The notes under the pieces were generated by a model, which saw nothing but the letters and a program-made list of their open reading frames with translations, did not search any database and was not told the origin of the DNA. Shown piece by piece: positions 55,931 to 64,000 of a DNA stretch of 64,000 bases. Positions within the stretch are counted from its first letter, which is position 1, and every line of letters starts with the position of its first letter. This DNA comes from Dromiciops gliroides (taxonomy: Eukaryota > Chordata > Mammalia > Microbiotheria > Microbiotheriidae): positions 153,059,562 through 153,123,561 of the forward strand of contig NC_057862.1 in NCBI RefSeq assembly GCF_019393635.1. Direction: 5' to 3'. The position numbers and the translations under genes were made by a program.

Positions 55931-56057
55931 CTCAGGTTGCTGCATTGGAATGAGAATGTTTTAAACTTTGAGGACTTTGGGGGTTATTCTGGTGTGGGGC
56001 TCCCTCCCCCCTCCCCCAGCATCACTGTGTGAGACAGACTTTAGAAGTATAGCAGGA

Positions 56058-56207
56058 GGGGCAGCTAGGTGGCGCAGTGGATAGAGCACTGGCCCTGGAG
56101 TCAGAGTACCTGAGTTTGAATCCGGCCTCAGACACTTGACACTTACTAGCTGTGTGACCCTGGGCAAGTCACTTAACCCCAATTGCCTCACTGAAAAAAA
56201 AAAGAAG
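56058..56207 (+). mobile_element. Class A SINE
   Basis: Near-consensus body, A10 then (GTA)n tail. Confidence 0.93.
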
Positions 56208-56369
56208 TAGTAGTAGTATAGGAAGAAAGTGTATTATTTTATTCGGTTCCATATAAGAATAGAGATGTTGAAAATGTTGAGTGTGTTCCATTTGGCAGGT
56301 GCATGGGGACAGACTAGAGAAGCTTTGTATAGATGAGCTCACAGGTCCCTGAGAGTGTTGGAGTGTGAC

Positions 56370-56490
56370 AGAATGGAAGCTCCTTGAGGGCAGGTATTCT
56401 TTCATTATTGTCTTTTCTATTTCTGGCATCCATCACAATGTTTGGCACATAGTAGGAGCTTAATAAGTGCTTGTTGATTGATGGATTGTT
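56370..56490 (+). mobile_element. L2 3' end
   Basis: 'aagctccttgagggcaggta' and 'cttaataagtgcttgttgat'. Confidence 0.85.
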
Positions 56491-56654
56491 GAGGTTCTGT
56501 AAGGAACATAGGGCTATGCAGTTCGGTGTTAGGGACATGAACAAAATCTATCATCTCACTATCCTCTGGGAGTTACAGTCTTGCTGGGAAGTTGAGTCTG
56601 TTGTATGTGAAACATTTGAAGAAAACTGTACAGTGGTTTGTTAAAGTGTTCATC

Positions 56655-57170
56655 TATTCAAAAGGCATCTAGATGGTAGAGTGCATAGAGCTCAGGACTG
56701 AGAATCAGGAAGACCTGAATTCAAAACCAGACACTTAAAAGCCATGTGATCCTGGGCAAGTCATTTAACTGCTGTTTGCCTCAGTTTCCTCATTTGTAAA
56801 ATGAGGATAGGGAATTTTCTCCTGTGGCACAGTAGATAGAGAGCTAGGCCTGGAGTCATCCTCCTGAGTTAGAATCTGGCCTCAGACACTTACTAGCTGT
56901 GTGACACTGGGCAAATCACTTAACCCTGTTTGCCTCAGTTTCCTCATCTGTAAAATGAGCTGGAGAAGGAAATGGCAAACCACTCCAGTATCTCTGACTA
57001 GAAAATCCCAAATAAAATCAGAGTCAGACATGACTAAAATGACCAAACACAGCCAAATAGGCATAATAATAGTGCTTACTTCCCTGTATTGTTGTGAGAA
57101 CCAAATGAGAATATCTGAAAAGCAGTTAGCACAGTGCTGGCATATAGTAGGCACTTAATAAATGCTCGTT
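56655..57170 (+). mobile_element. THER1 SINE split by a class C SINE (56,818-57,055)
   Basis: The left half ends 'taaaatgaggatagggaat'. The right half continues 'aataatagtgcttacttcc' to 'aggcacttaataaatgctc'. Confidence 0.82.
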
Positions 57171-57223
57171 TTCTTCTTGGTTCCTTATTTATGTGTTGCA
57201 GCCTGGCAGCCACCATTCTTTTG

Positions 57224-57383
57224 GGGTTTTTTTTGTTTTTATTTTTTTGAGGGGCAATTGGGGTTAAGTGACTTGCCCAGGGTCACACAGCTAGTAAGTG
57301 GTAAGTGTCTGAGGCCGGATTTGAACTCAGGTACTCCTGAATCCAGGGCCAGTGCTCTATCCACTGCGCCATCTAGCTGCCCC
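57224..57383 (-). mobile_element. Class A SINE with target duplication
   Basis: 'ccaccattcttttg' at 57,210-57,223 and 57,384-57,397. Confidence 0.93.
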
Positions 57384-57576
57384 CCACCATTCTTTTGTAG
57401 ATTGCCCTCTGGGTGATGCCCATTTTAAATTTTTTCCTTAGACTTAGCCATGTAGTAATGTGTGGTACAAATAATAAATCCCATCAGGAAAGAGGGATAT
57501 TGATGTGGGCTAGAATAGATGCGGAGAAACTTCCCTCTGAGACTTAAACTGGGCCTTGGAGAAGGGCTTAAAACAG

Positions 57577-57985
57577 GTGTTATTAATCTTTTTGTGTGAG
57601 TCCCAGACTGCTTTGGTAGGCTAGCAAAACCTAGAGGCCTTTTCTCAGAATGATATTTTTATGTTTGTTTGTTTTTTTGTGGGACAATGAGGGTTAAATG
57701 ACTTGCCCAGGGTCACATAGCTAATAAGTGTCAAGTGTCTCAGGCTGGACTTGAACTCAGGTCCTCCTGAATCCAGGGCCAGTGCTTTATCCAGTGTGCC
57801 ACCCAGCTGCTCCTACTTTGTAGATTTTTTTAACGAAAGAAAGAAAACAATATTCAGTTTCAGTTAGAGCTTAATGAAAGTATAGATGTAATTGTTTTCC
57901 CTATCCAAGTTCAAAGGCCCTCTGAATCTCTCCACGGACCTCAATGGAGGGGCTTCTGTGGATCCTATGTTAAGAACCTCTGATT
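57577..57985 (+). mobile_element. hAT-like element, copy 7, split by a class B SINE (57,666-57,812)
   Basis: 'ttattaatctttttgtgtga' and 'ccttttctcagaatgatat' before, 'cagtttcagttagagctta' and 'tatgttaagaacctctg' after the SINE. Confidence 0.75.
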
Positions 57986-57999
57986 TAGAGGTGTCAAGA

Positions 58000-58142
58000 C
58001 ATAATGGAGAGAGAGCACTTGATTAGGAATCAGGAGATCTGAGTTTAAATCATTACTATGACCTGTATGATTCATGGGATCTTAGGTAAACCATTAATTT
58101 CTCCAGGCCTCAGTTTCCTTATCTATTAAAAAATGAGCACAG
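58000..58142 (+). mobile_element. MIR SINE fragment
   Basis: 'caggagatctgagtttaaat' and 'cctcagtttccttatctatt'. Confidence 0.8.
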
Positions 58143-58302
58143 GGGGCGGCTAGGTGGCGCAGTGGATAAAGCACCGGCCCTGGATTCAGGAGTACCTGAG
58201 TTCCAATCCGGCCTCAGACACTTGACACTTAACTAGCTGTGTGACCCTGGGCAAGTCACTTAACCCCCATTGCCCCGCAAAAAAAAAAAAAAAAAAAAAA
58301 AA
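58143..58302 (+). mobile_element. Class A/B-type SINE with long pure A tail
   Basis: Near-consensus body with intact CpGs and an uninterrupted A run of about 25. 'aaaa.gagcac' flanks it. Probably the youngest SINE here. Confidence 0.93.
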
Positions 58303-58479
58303 AGAGCACATCTCTCCCAGCTCCTGGAGGACTTTCCAAGCAGAGGAACAACAGAAGATGGGAAGGATCTAGGCCAATGTGGGGAAGGTCAAGGAGTCGG
58401 CTCATTCTTCAGTGTAGCCTCTCCCACACTTCTCACAATTTAGGAAGTCTTTTTTCATTGCTGAGCCTAACACATTGCA

Positions 58480-58860
58480 GTCCTGATTTCACAATGTATC
58501 TACTCCATTTGCCGGGAAAGAAAGATTTCTCTCTCCCAAGTGGGGCCCCTGTTATTTATTTATTATTTTTTGCTCTGTTTCAATAGTTCAGTACAGTTGA
58601 AAAGCCACTTTTCCTTCTCCTCCACCCCCTCCACCCACCCCATCCTGGGCCATCGATTTTGGCAGGAGGAATGTAATTGTGACAGATAAATCTGGCTACT
58701 AAATTTTGGTTTCCTGCCTTCATTAAAAAGGCAAGCCAAAGAAAGCATTCAAAAGCCAGTATGCAAGCTTTTGGGTTCTGCATAGCTCTCTTTTTTATTT
58801 ATCTCTGTGCAAAGTTGAGATGGTCAAAGCCTCCCTGAGGCCTGGACCTCAGTTCAGGGG
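58480..58860. other. Repeat-free stretch, candidate conserved non-coding DNA
   Basis: Contains 'gtgacagataaatctggc' (58,679-58,696), a GATA/TALE-type site, and 'tatttatttattattttt'. No repeat recognised. Confidence 0.4.
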
Positions 58861-59344
58861 ATCCCAGGCAGGATATGGAATTGCCAGGTTTTTTTTTTTT
58901 TCCCCTCCCTGATGAATGAATTTGACCTTGTTTTAAGCATGGTCTTTTCCTCGGCTTGGAACAGTTCCTCAGAGTCACTCTTTGGTCCCTAGGTCTCGTG
59001 TCTGTTTCCCTCAGTGGATTTACAGGAGGAAATGTCCTGTCTCATTATGATTTGCACCAGCAAGGTTCAAAAGCAGGGATTGAATTAACAGGCAGTTTTA
59101 TGATCTTTGATACAGTGAGATTCAGTTGTGGAGGAAGGGAGTGGGATGGGTAAGGTAAGAGACATAGTGACAGAATCCTGGCCATACTGGGCATTTGGGG
59201 GGGGGGTGGTCACTACTCAATTTGGGGAACACGTCTTAGAAGTCCAATCTATCCCTACCCAGGTTATTTACAGTTTTATGTGCCCTTTGGGGTTTCTCAT
59301 TATTGGAAAATCTCTGCATCAATACATAATAGATAGTAGGCTTG
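58861..59344. other. No gene seen
   Basis: Unassigned intronic sequence with a G run near 59,199-59,207. Confidence 0.5.
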
Positions 59345-59650
59345 GGTTCAAATCTTGCCTCTGACATACAATACCAGTTTGACCCTGGGCAAGATATATA
59401 ACCCATCTTAGCCTCAGTTTCCTCATCTTTAAAATGAAGAGGTTGGACTAGATGGTCCCTTCCAGCTCTAAAATCTATGTTCTAAGTGGCCTTGCTTTGT
59501 GGATTTTTCTTTGGGGGAGGGGGCAGGGCAATGGGGGTTGTGACTTGCCCAGGATCACAGAGCTAGTGTCAAGTGCCTGAGGTCAGATTTGAACTCAGGT
59601 CCTCCTGAATCCAGGGCTAGTGCTTTATTCACTGTACCACCTAGCTGCCC
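59345..59650. mobile_element. MIR (plus strand) then class B SINE (59,497-59,650, minus strand)
   Basis: MIR 'cctcagtttcctcatcttta' to about 59,480. The SINE is flanked by 'ctttgtggattttt' at 59,493 and 59,654. Confidence 0.85.
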
Positions 59651-59727
59651 CTACTTTGTGGATTTTTTAATGAAAGAAAGAGGACTTTTGATTTGTGAAT
59701 GATACAATGAAACCTCTTTTATAATAA

Positions 59728-60225
59728 TAGCTATTACTTTACAGTTTGCAAACCACTTTACAAATATTGTTTCATTTGATCTTCATAATAACCCTCAGAG
59801 GCAAATGCTATTATTATCCCCATTTTGCAGTTGAGGAAACTGAGGCAGACAAGTTAAATGACTTGTCCAGGGTCACACAGCTACCAAGTGTCTGAGGCTG
59901 GACTTGAACTTAGGTCTTCTTGACTCTAAGTTCAGAATTCTATCCAGAATGGTTGGGGGATTCAGGGGAAGCTGTGGAAAAAACAACTCAGTTTTCAAGA
60001 TGTTTTAAAGTTATAATGTGTTTCCCCCTCTCCGCCCCCCCCCCCCCTTTAAAGTAGCATCCTCATGACTTCAATAGGCAAAGTGCTATTTCTATTTTAA
60101 ACATGAGGGAACTGAATTTTAGGAAAGAGATTTGCCCAGAGTCACACAGTAAGTTTTAGAAATGAGACTCGGACCCAAACCTTCTCATTTCTAAGTCAGA
60201 TCATTTTTCCATTACACAATGGGAG
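59728..60225 (-). mobile_element. THER1 SINE, then MIR
   Basis: THER1 59,728-59,945 with 'agtttgcaaaccactttaca' and 'ttgaggaaactgaggcagac'. MIR at about 60,050-60,225. A C run near 60,036-60,047. Confidence 0.78.
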
Positions 60226-60605
60226 TGGAATTTTCTGTGTTTTTGAGGGTCCATCTGAAAACTTTTTTTTTTGGTTCCAACCCTTATTGCAGATCTTTCT
60301 AAAATACTTTCTTGGTGTATCACAAACATGAATGAATTCTTGCTGAATGAGAATCTTGTGTCTCAGTTGGTGATTTTGAATAGGAATTTCCCGTGGTGAG
60401 GACAGTCATTGATCTCTTTTCAGAACTCCTCTGGAGATTACAAGATGGACCAAGCACCTCTTGTTTGTTTCATTAGGGTTTCTTATCTACAAGTCCTTTC
60501 TTCCCATTTAGGCTGTCAGTACCTTGAGGGAAAGGGATCTTTTATACTTTTGTGTTTTCCTTTCTTCTTAACATGAGCCTGGAAAAATAGTAAACGTTAG
60601 ATGAA
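60226..60605. other. No gene seen
   Basis: Unassigned. A weak L2-like trace near 60,510-60,590. Confidence 0.45.
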
Positions 60606-60890
60606 TCAAGGCAGCCAGCTAAAGTCCTGAATAGAGAGCTGCAGTTGAAGTCAGGGAAGATGCAGGTTCAAATCCTGGCTCAGATATTTATTAGATATGA
60701 GGCTCTGGACAAGTCACTTTAAAACCTCTGTTTGCCTTAGTTCCCTGTTAAAATGAGGATACTCCCAGGGTTGTTTCGAGGGTCAAATGAGATAATAATT
60801 ATAAAGTCCTTAGCACAGTGCCTGACACATGGTAAACATTATATAAATGTTCATTTGTCTATTATTATTATTATTAGCTATTATCTTGTA
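60606..60890 (+). mobile_element. THER1 SINE
   Basis: 'tgcaggttcaaatcctggct' to 'acatggtaaacattatataa', then (ATT)n. Confidence 0.82.
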
Positions 60891-61151
60891 TGGGCAACTT
60901 GGTGGCCCAGTGCATAGGAGCCTTGGGCTCAGAATCAGGAAGACTCATTTTTATGAGTTCAAATGTGGTCTCAGATACTTACTAGTTGTGTGACCTTGGG
61001 CAAGTCACTTAATCCTGTTTGCTTCTTTCCTCATCTGAAAAACAAGCTGGAGAAGGGAAATGGCAAACTACTCCAGTATCTTTGCCAAGAAAACTCCAAA
61101 TGGGGTCACAAAGAGTTGGACATGACCAAAAAACAGCTGAACAACAAGAAG
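60891..61151 (+). mobile_element. Class C SINE with short target duplication
   Basis: 'ttatcttgt' at 60,881-60,889 and 61,152-61,160. Body with 'tttgccaagaaaactcc'. Confidence 0.88.
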
Positions 61152-61539
61152 TTATCTTGTGTATAGTCATACATGAAGGTATAAGAGATTGGACAGGTTT
61201 CCCACAGCATTCCCTGGAGTCATTGGGGTTTGTTTTGTTTTTTAACTAAATAGCTTTTATCCTGGCCATAAAATGTTAGAGCTACAAGGCACCTTGGGAA
61301 TGATCTCATTATTTACTGATGAAGAAACTGAGGTCTGGAAAAGGATTTGCCTACAGTCACACCGAATATTCTCTAGAGAGAAGGAATTTTAATCCAGTTT
61401 TGCCTCCTTTTCTTTGAAGTAGAAGGCAGCAGGACAATTGAAGGGCCTGCCTTTAAGGGGTTTCCATGGGGATCTCAATAAAGGGGAACTTGCCCAACTC
61501 ACTCCCAGAGGACTAGTGATTTCCAGGGTCCCTGCAGTG

Positions 61540-61690
61540 GAGTGAGATCTGGATGGAGAGTCAGAGGACCTAATACCAACCTGTGTGATCTAGGGCAAGT
61601 CATTTAACCTTTCTGTGACTCAGTTTCTTCATCTGTAAAATGAGTGGGCTGGACTTAGCTGACCTCTGAGGACCCTTTCAGTTCTAGTGA
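61540..61690 (+). mobile_element. MIR SINE
   Basis: 'gtgatctagggcaagtcatt' and 'tcagtttcttcatctgtaaa'. Another inverted MIR trace at 61,270-61,400. Confidence 0.8.
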
Positions 61691-61779
61691 TCTTATAACT
61701 AACTACCAATTAGAAAATGATGAAGAAGTTCTGAAAAGCAGGTTCCAAGTTCTAACCCAAAGAGCCTAATTTGCTGTTC

Positions 61780-62250
61780 CTCACACAGGACTTTCCTTCT
61801 CTTCTCTCTGTGATTTGGCGCAGCCTGTGCTCTGTCCCTGGAATGGCCTTCCGTCTCCTCTCCTAGAATATCCAGTTTCCTCAAGATTCAGCTTATGCAT
61901 CACCCCCTACATGAAATCCCTCCCAATTTCCCCAACCTAGTGCTCCCCCCTCCAAAAAAGTTATTTTAAATTATTTTGCATATTTTATAATTTACTTTAT
62001 CGGTGGGCATGCTATTATAAGACACCTGCTATATATATACTAACCACTGCACCAGGTGCTGGGATTCCAAAACAAAAGTGAAATCTTCCCTCCCCTCAAG
62101 GAACTTATTTTCTCTCAAAAAGAATTCTACATCTTCAGTAGAATGTCTTTTTCTTGAGGACAGACAGGGACTGTTTGATTTTGGTCTCCATACCTCCCTG
62201 TGCCTGGCACAAGTACCTGACAAATGGTCAATACTTGTTGAGTTGAGTGA
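61780..62250 (+). mobile_element. L2 3' region split by an inverted L2 fragment
   Basis: 'agattcagcttatgcatcac' (L2 sense), then inverted 'ccaggtgctgggattccaaa' at about 62,020-62,110, then sense 'ttgaggacagacagggact' to 'caatacttgttgagttgag'. Confidence 0.7.
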
Positions 62251-63187
62251 TATATCTACGAGTTACTACTCAGGTAGCAAAGGCCAAAGGGTGGTGTTTT
62301 TAAATCTATGTGGTCTTCCCCGCCCCAGAGGGAGAAACTGCTTCACAGAGGCATCCAAGAGAGAAGCTCCCCCGTCCCAACTGAGGAAGCCTCACGACCG
62401 GATTGGACGGGAGTAGGAGACTTCTGTGAATACCGATCTTTCCAGGTTTGAGGTATGTAATTACTGAGATCTGGCAGACCAGGAGCCCTACGTGACCCAG
62501 CCAGCCGCTCCAGCCTCCGCAGATCTGTGAATTGGATCTTTCCCTGGCTGGAAACTTACCAGGAGAACACTTGGCTCCAAGAAATCTTTTACTCTTTTGT
62601 TCCCCATGAAACCATTAGAATGCTTCTCTAGAGCCAATAGCCAGGGAATGTACCCGTTGCTAAGAGTTCAGTCTGCCCGGCCTTATCACCAATTCTTCAA
62701 GGTCTCCGTGTAAAGTTTTCTCTGAAACTCCAGCTTGGAAAGGAGTTGTGGGGACTTTGGGGGGGTGGGGAGGTGGAGCTGGGGAGACTTCTGGAAGCCT
62801 CGTATATCTTAACAGCAGGCAAGAACAAAGACGCTGCTCTACTGTGCCTTGGGACAAAGAGGGAAAGAAAACTGTAGAAAAACTGAAATGATTTCAGGTT
62901 TTGGCTCATATGTAGAGGGAGCAGGAAATTGACCATGTGGTGTGACTTTTAATAGGTATGGGAGAGTCTCTACCCCCAAACATCTCCCCTGTTACTGTGC
63001 CTGGAATGAATCATTAGATTTTCATTCCCTTAGGCTTTAAGGCCTTTGGGTCTTTGCTGATAAGCCAGGGAGTATGTCTAGAGGAAGGTGGCTAGGATGA
63101 TGAAGAAGCTAAAAAAGAAACCTATAGAGGAAACTGCCGCTCTGATTTTTGTATGGACTGTCACCTTATCCTGGAAGGCTCTCGAAA
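62251..63187. other. No gene supported
   Basis: Repeat-free for about 900 bp. A donor-like 'gag/gtatgt' at about 62,452 has no supported exon. G run at 62,759-62,766. Confidence 0.45.
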
Positions 63188-63640
63188 TGATGGGGGGGGG
63201 GGGAAGGGGGTTAATTGATCAAATTGATCATGAGGCATACCAAAGAATTACAAGACTCAGTGACTCAGTTTCCCAAGTTTTATTGAAATACTATGATGAC
63301 CGCAGGGAGACCCAAAGGTGTCTCCTGGGGCTTACACATCATAAGGTGGCCTTAAGGACACATTTGGTCCTTTCTGTGCATGTTTCTAAAGACATGCTTA
63401 GACTTGTCAGACTCAGAGGGTCTCTGTGTTTTTGGTATCTCTTTACTTAAGATCTGGTTTCTAGGTGTTCTGTCATCCAGGAATATTAATGGCTATTAAT
63501 GGTTGATGGTCCCTAGTTACTATCTCTGTTGAGAGTAAGGGTTGATAGGGACTGAACCCTCTTGGTTCCTGTAAGAACACAAACTTAAGTTTCTCTGTTA
63601 ACCTTTTTAGGTACTATTGATAAAGACTCAAGCATCAGAT
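63188..63640 (-). mobile_element. LTR-like sequence, boundaries unresolved
   Basis: Minus strand reads 'tatttcaataaaacttggga' near 63,265-63,285, an AATAAA in an LTR-type R/U5 context, followed toward 63,190 by a C-rich end. No target duplication was found. Confidence 0.4.
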
Positions 63641-63654
63641 TATCTGTTAAATCT

Positions 63655-63930
63655 CTTTTTGCCTCCTCCATCACTTCCTCACCTTTGCTTTGTAGAATCC
63701 TTTGCTTCCTTCTATACTTAGCTTAAGCACTATTGTCTATAGTGAAGCCTTTGCCCATCCCTCCAGTGACTAGTGTCATCCTTTCATAAACTATGCTGTA
63801 TTAAAAAAAATTTGTTTGTACTTAATATATATATATGTTTCCTCTCTTGAGAGAATGAAAGTTCTTTACAGGGGAAGGAAGTTTTCATCTTTTTTGTATA
63901 CAGTAGGTGGTTAATAAATGTTTGCTAGTC
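63655..63930 (+). mobile_element. L2 3' end
   Basis: 'agtgaagcctttgcccatcc', a TA-rich run, and 'ggttaataaatgtttgctag'. Confidence 0.75.
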
Positions 63931-64000
63931 AATTGATTTATAAGGATCATTTGAAGGAATTGGGACATGATAGGTGTTGAGAATTTGAGGCCTGTCACAC

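Noticed and set aside
62440..62460. Possible splice donor gag/gtatgt near 62,452
   Set aside because: No acceptor, no codon-structured exon and no conservation evidence. A chance match is likely.
63188..63640. A third solo LTR with defined ends
   Set aside because: An LTR-type poly(A) context is visible but I could not find matching 4-6-bp target repeats or both TG/CA ends, so it stays a low-confidence feature.

Overview
The window is nuclear DNA of a mammal, almost certainly a marsupial and most likely an Australian one. This rests on repeat content alone. Nearly every kilobase holds a tRNA-derived SINE, and three classes recur. Class A and class B SINEs have a head 'ggggcagctaggtgg' and an A-rich tail, and end in 'ccccaattgcctcact' (A) or 'ccctcattgccc' (B). 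They resemble the WSINE1-type SINEs of Australian marsupials. Class C SINEs have a similar tRNA-like head but an RTE-type tail containing 'ggggttttcttggcaaag', like the RTE-mobilised SINEs of marsupials. Older MIR/THER1 SINEs, L2, CR1/L3, RTE and marsupial-type L1 LINEs, hAT-like and Tigger-like DNA elements and solo LTRs fill most of the rest. Family names are from recognition, not from a database search.

Layout. 1-16,000: non-genic repeat mosaic, including a long CR1/L3 LINE on the minus strand (7,240-9,650) cut by younger insertions, large microsatellites and a diverged pair of related segments (129-345 and 2,213-2,440). 16,000-24,200: a solo LTR with a perfect 5-bp target duplication, an ancient RTE LINE on the minus strand with readable endonuclease and reverse-transcriptase remnants, and inside it a 5'-truncated L1 that carries a 3'-transduced LTR fragment. 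24,200-40,200: intergenic, dominated by an L2-clade LINE (about 29,230-32,850, plus strand) interrupted by an L1, a Tigger-like element and two SINEs.

40,260-41,780: a CpG island with a TATA-like box, a GC-rich 5' exon and a consensus splice donor (exon ends at 41,237). This is the only convincing piece of a host gene. The promoter fires on the plus strand. A possible ATG opens five codons before the donor, so everything from 41,238 to the end of the window is probably intron 1 of that gene. I could not identify the gene. 41,800-64,000: intron-like sequence with the same repeat classes, a 1,083-bp solo LTR with a 4-bp target duplication inside a MIR, and several repeat-free stretches that are candidates for conserved regulatory DNA.

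There is no complete protein-coding gene, no RNA gene beyond SINE heads, no CRISPR and no prokaryotic-type operon. The longer open frames are L1 ORF2, translations of SINEs or microsatellites, or chance frames in the CpG island. The most distinctive observations are the L1/LTR 3' transduction, the two solo LTRs with intact target duplications, a 36-bp micro-retroinsertion inside a SINE, the ancient RTE with a duplicated linker, and the unassigned promoter.
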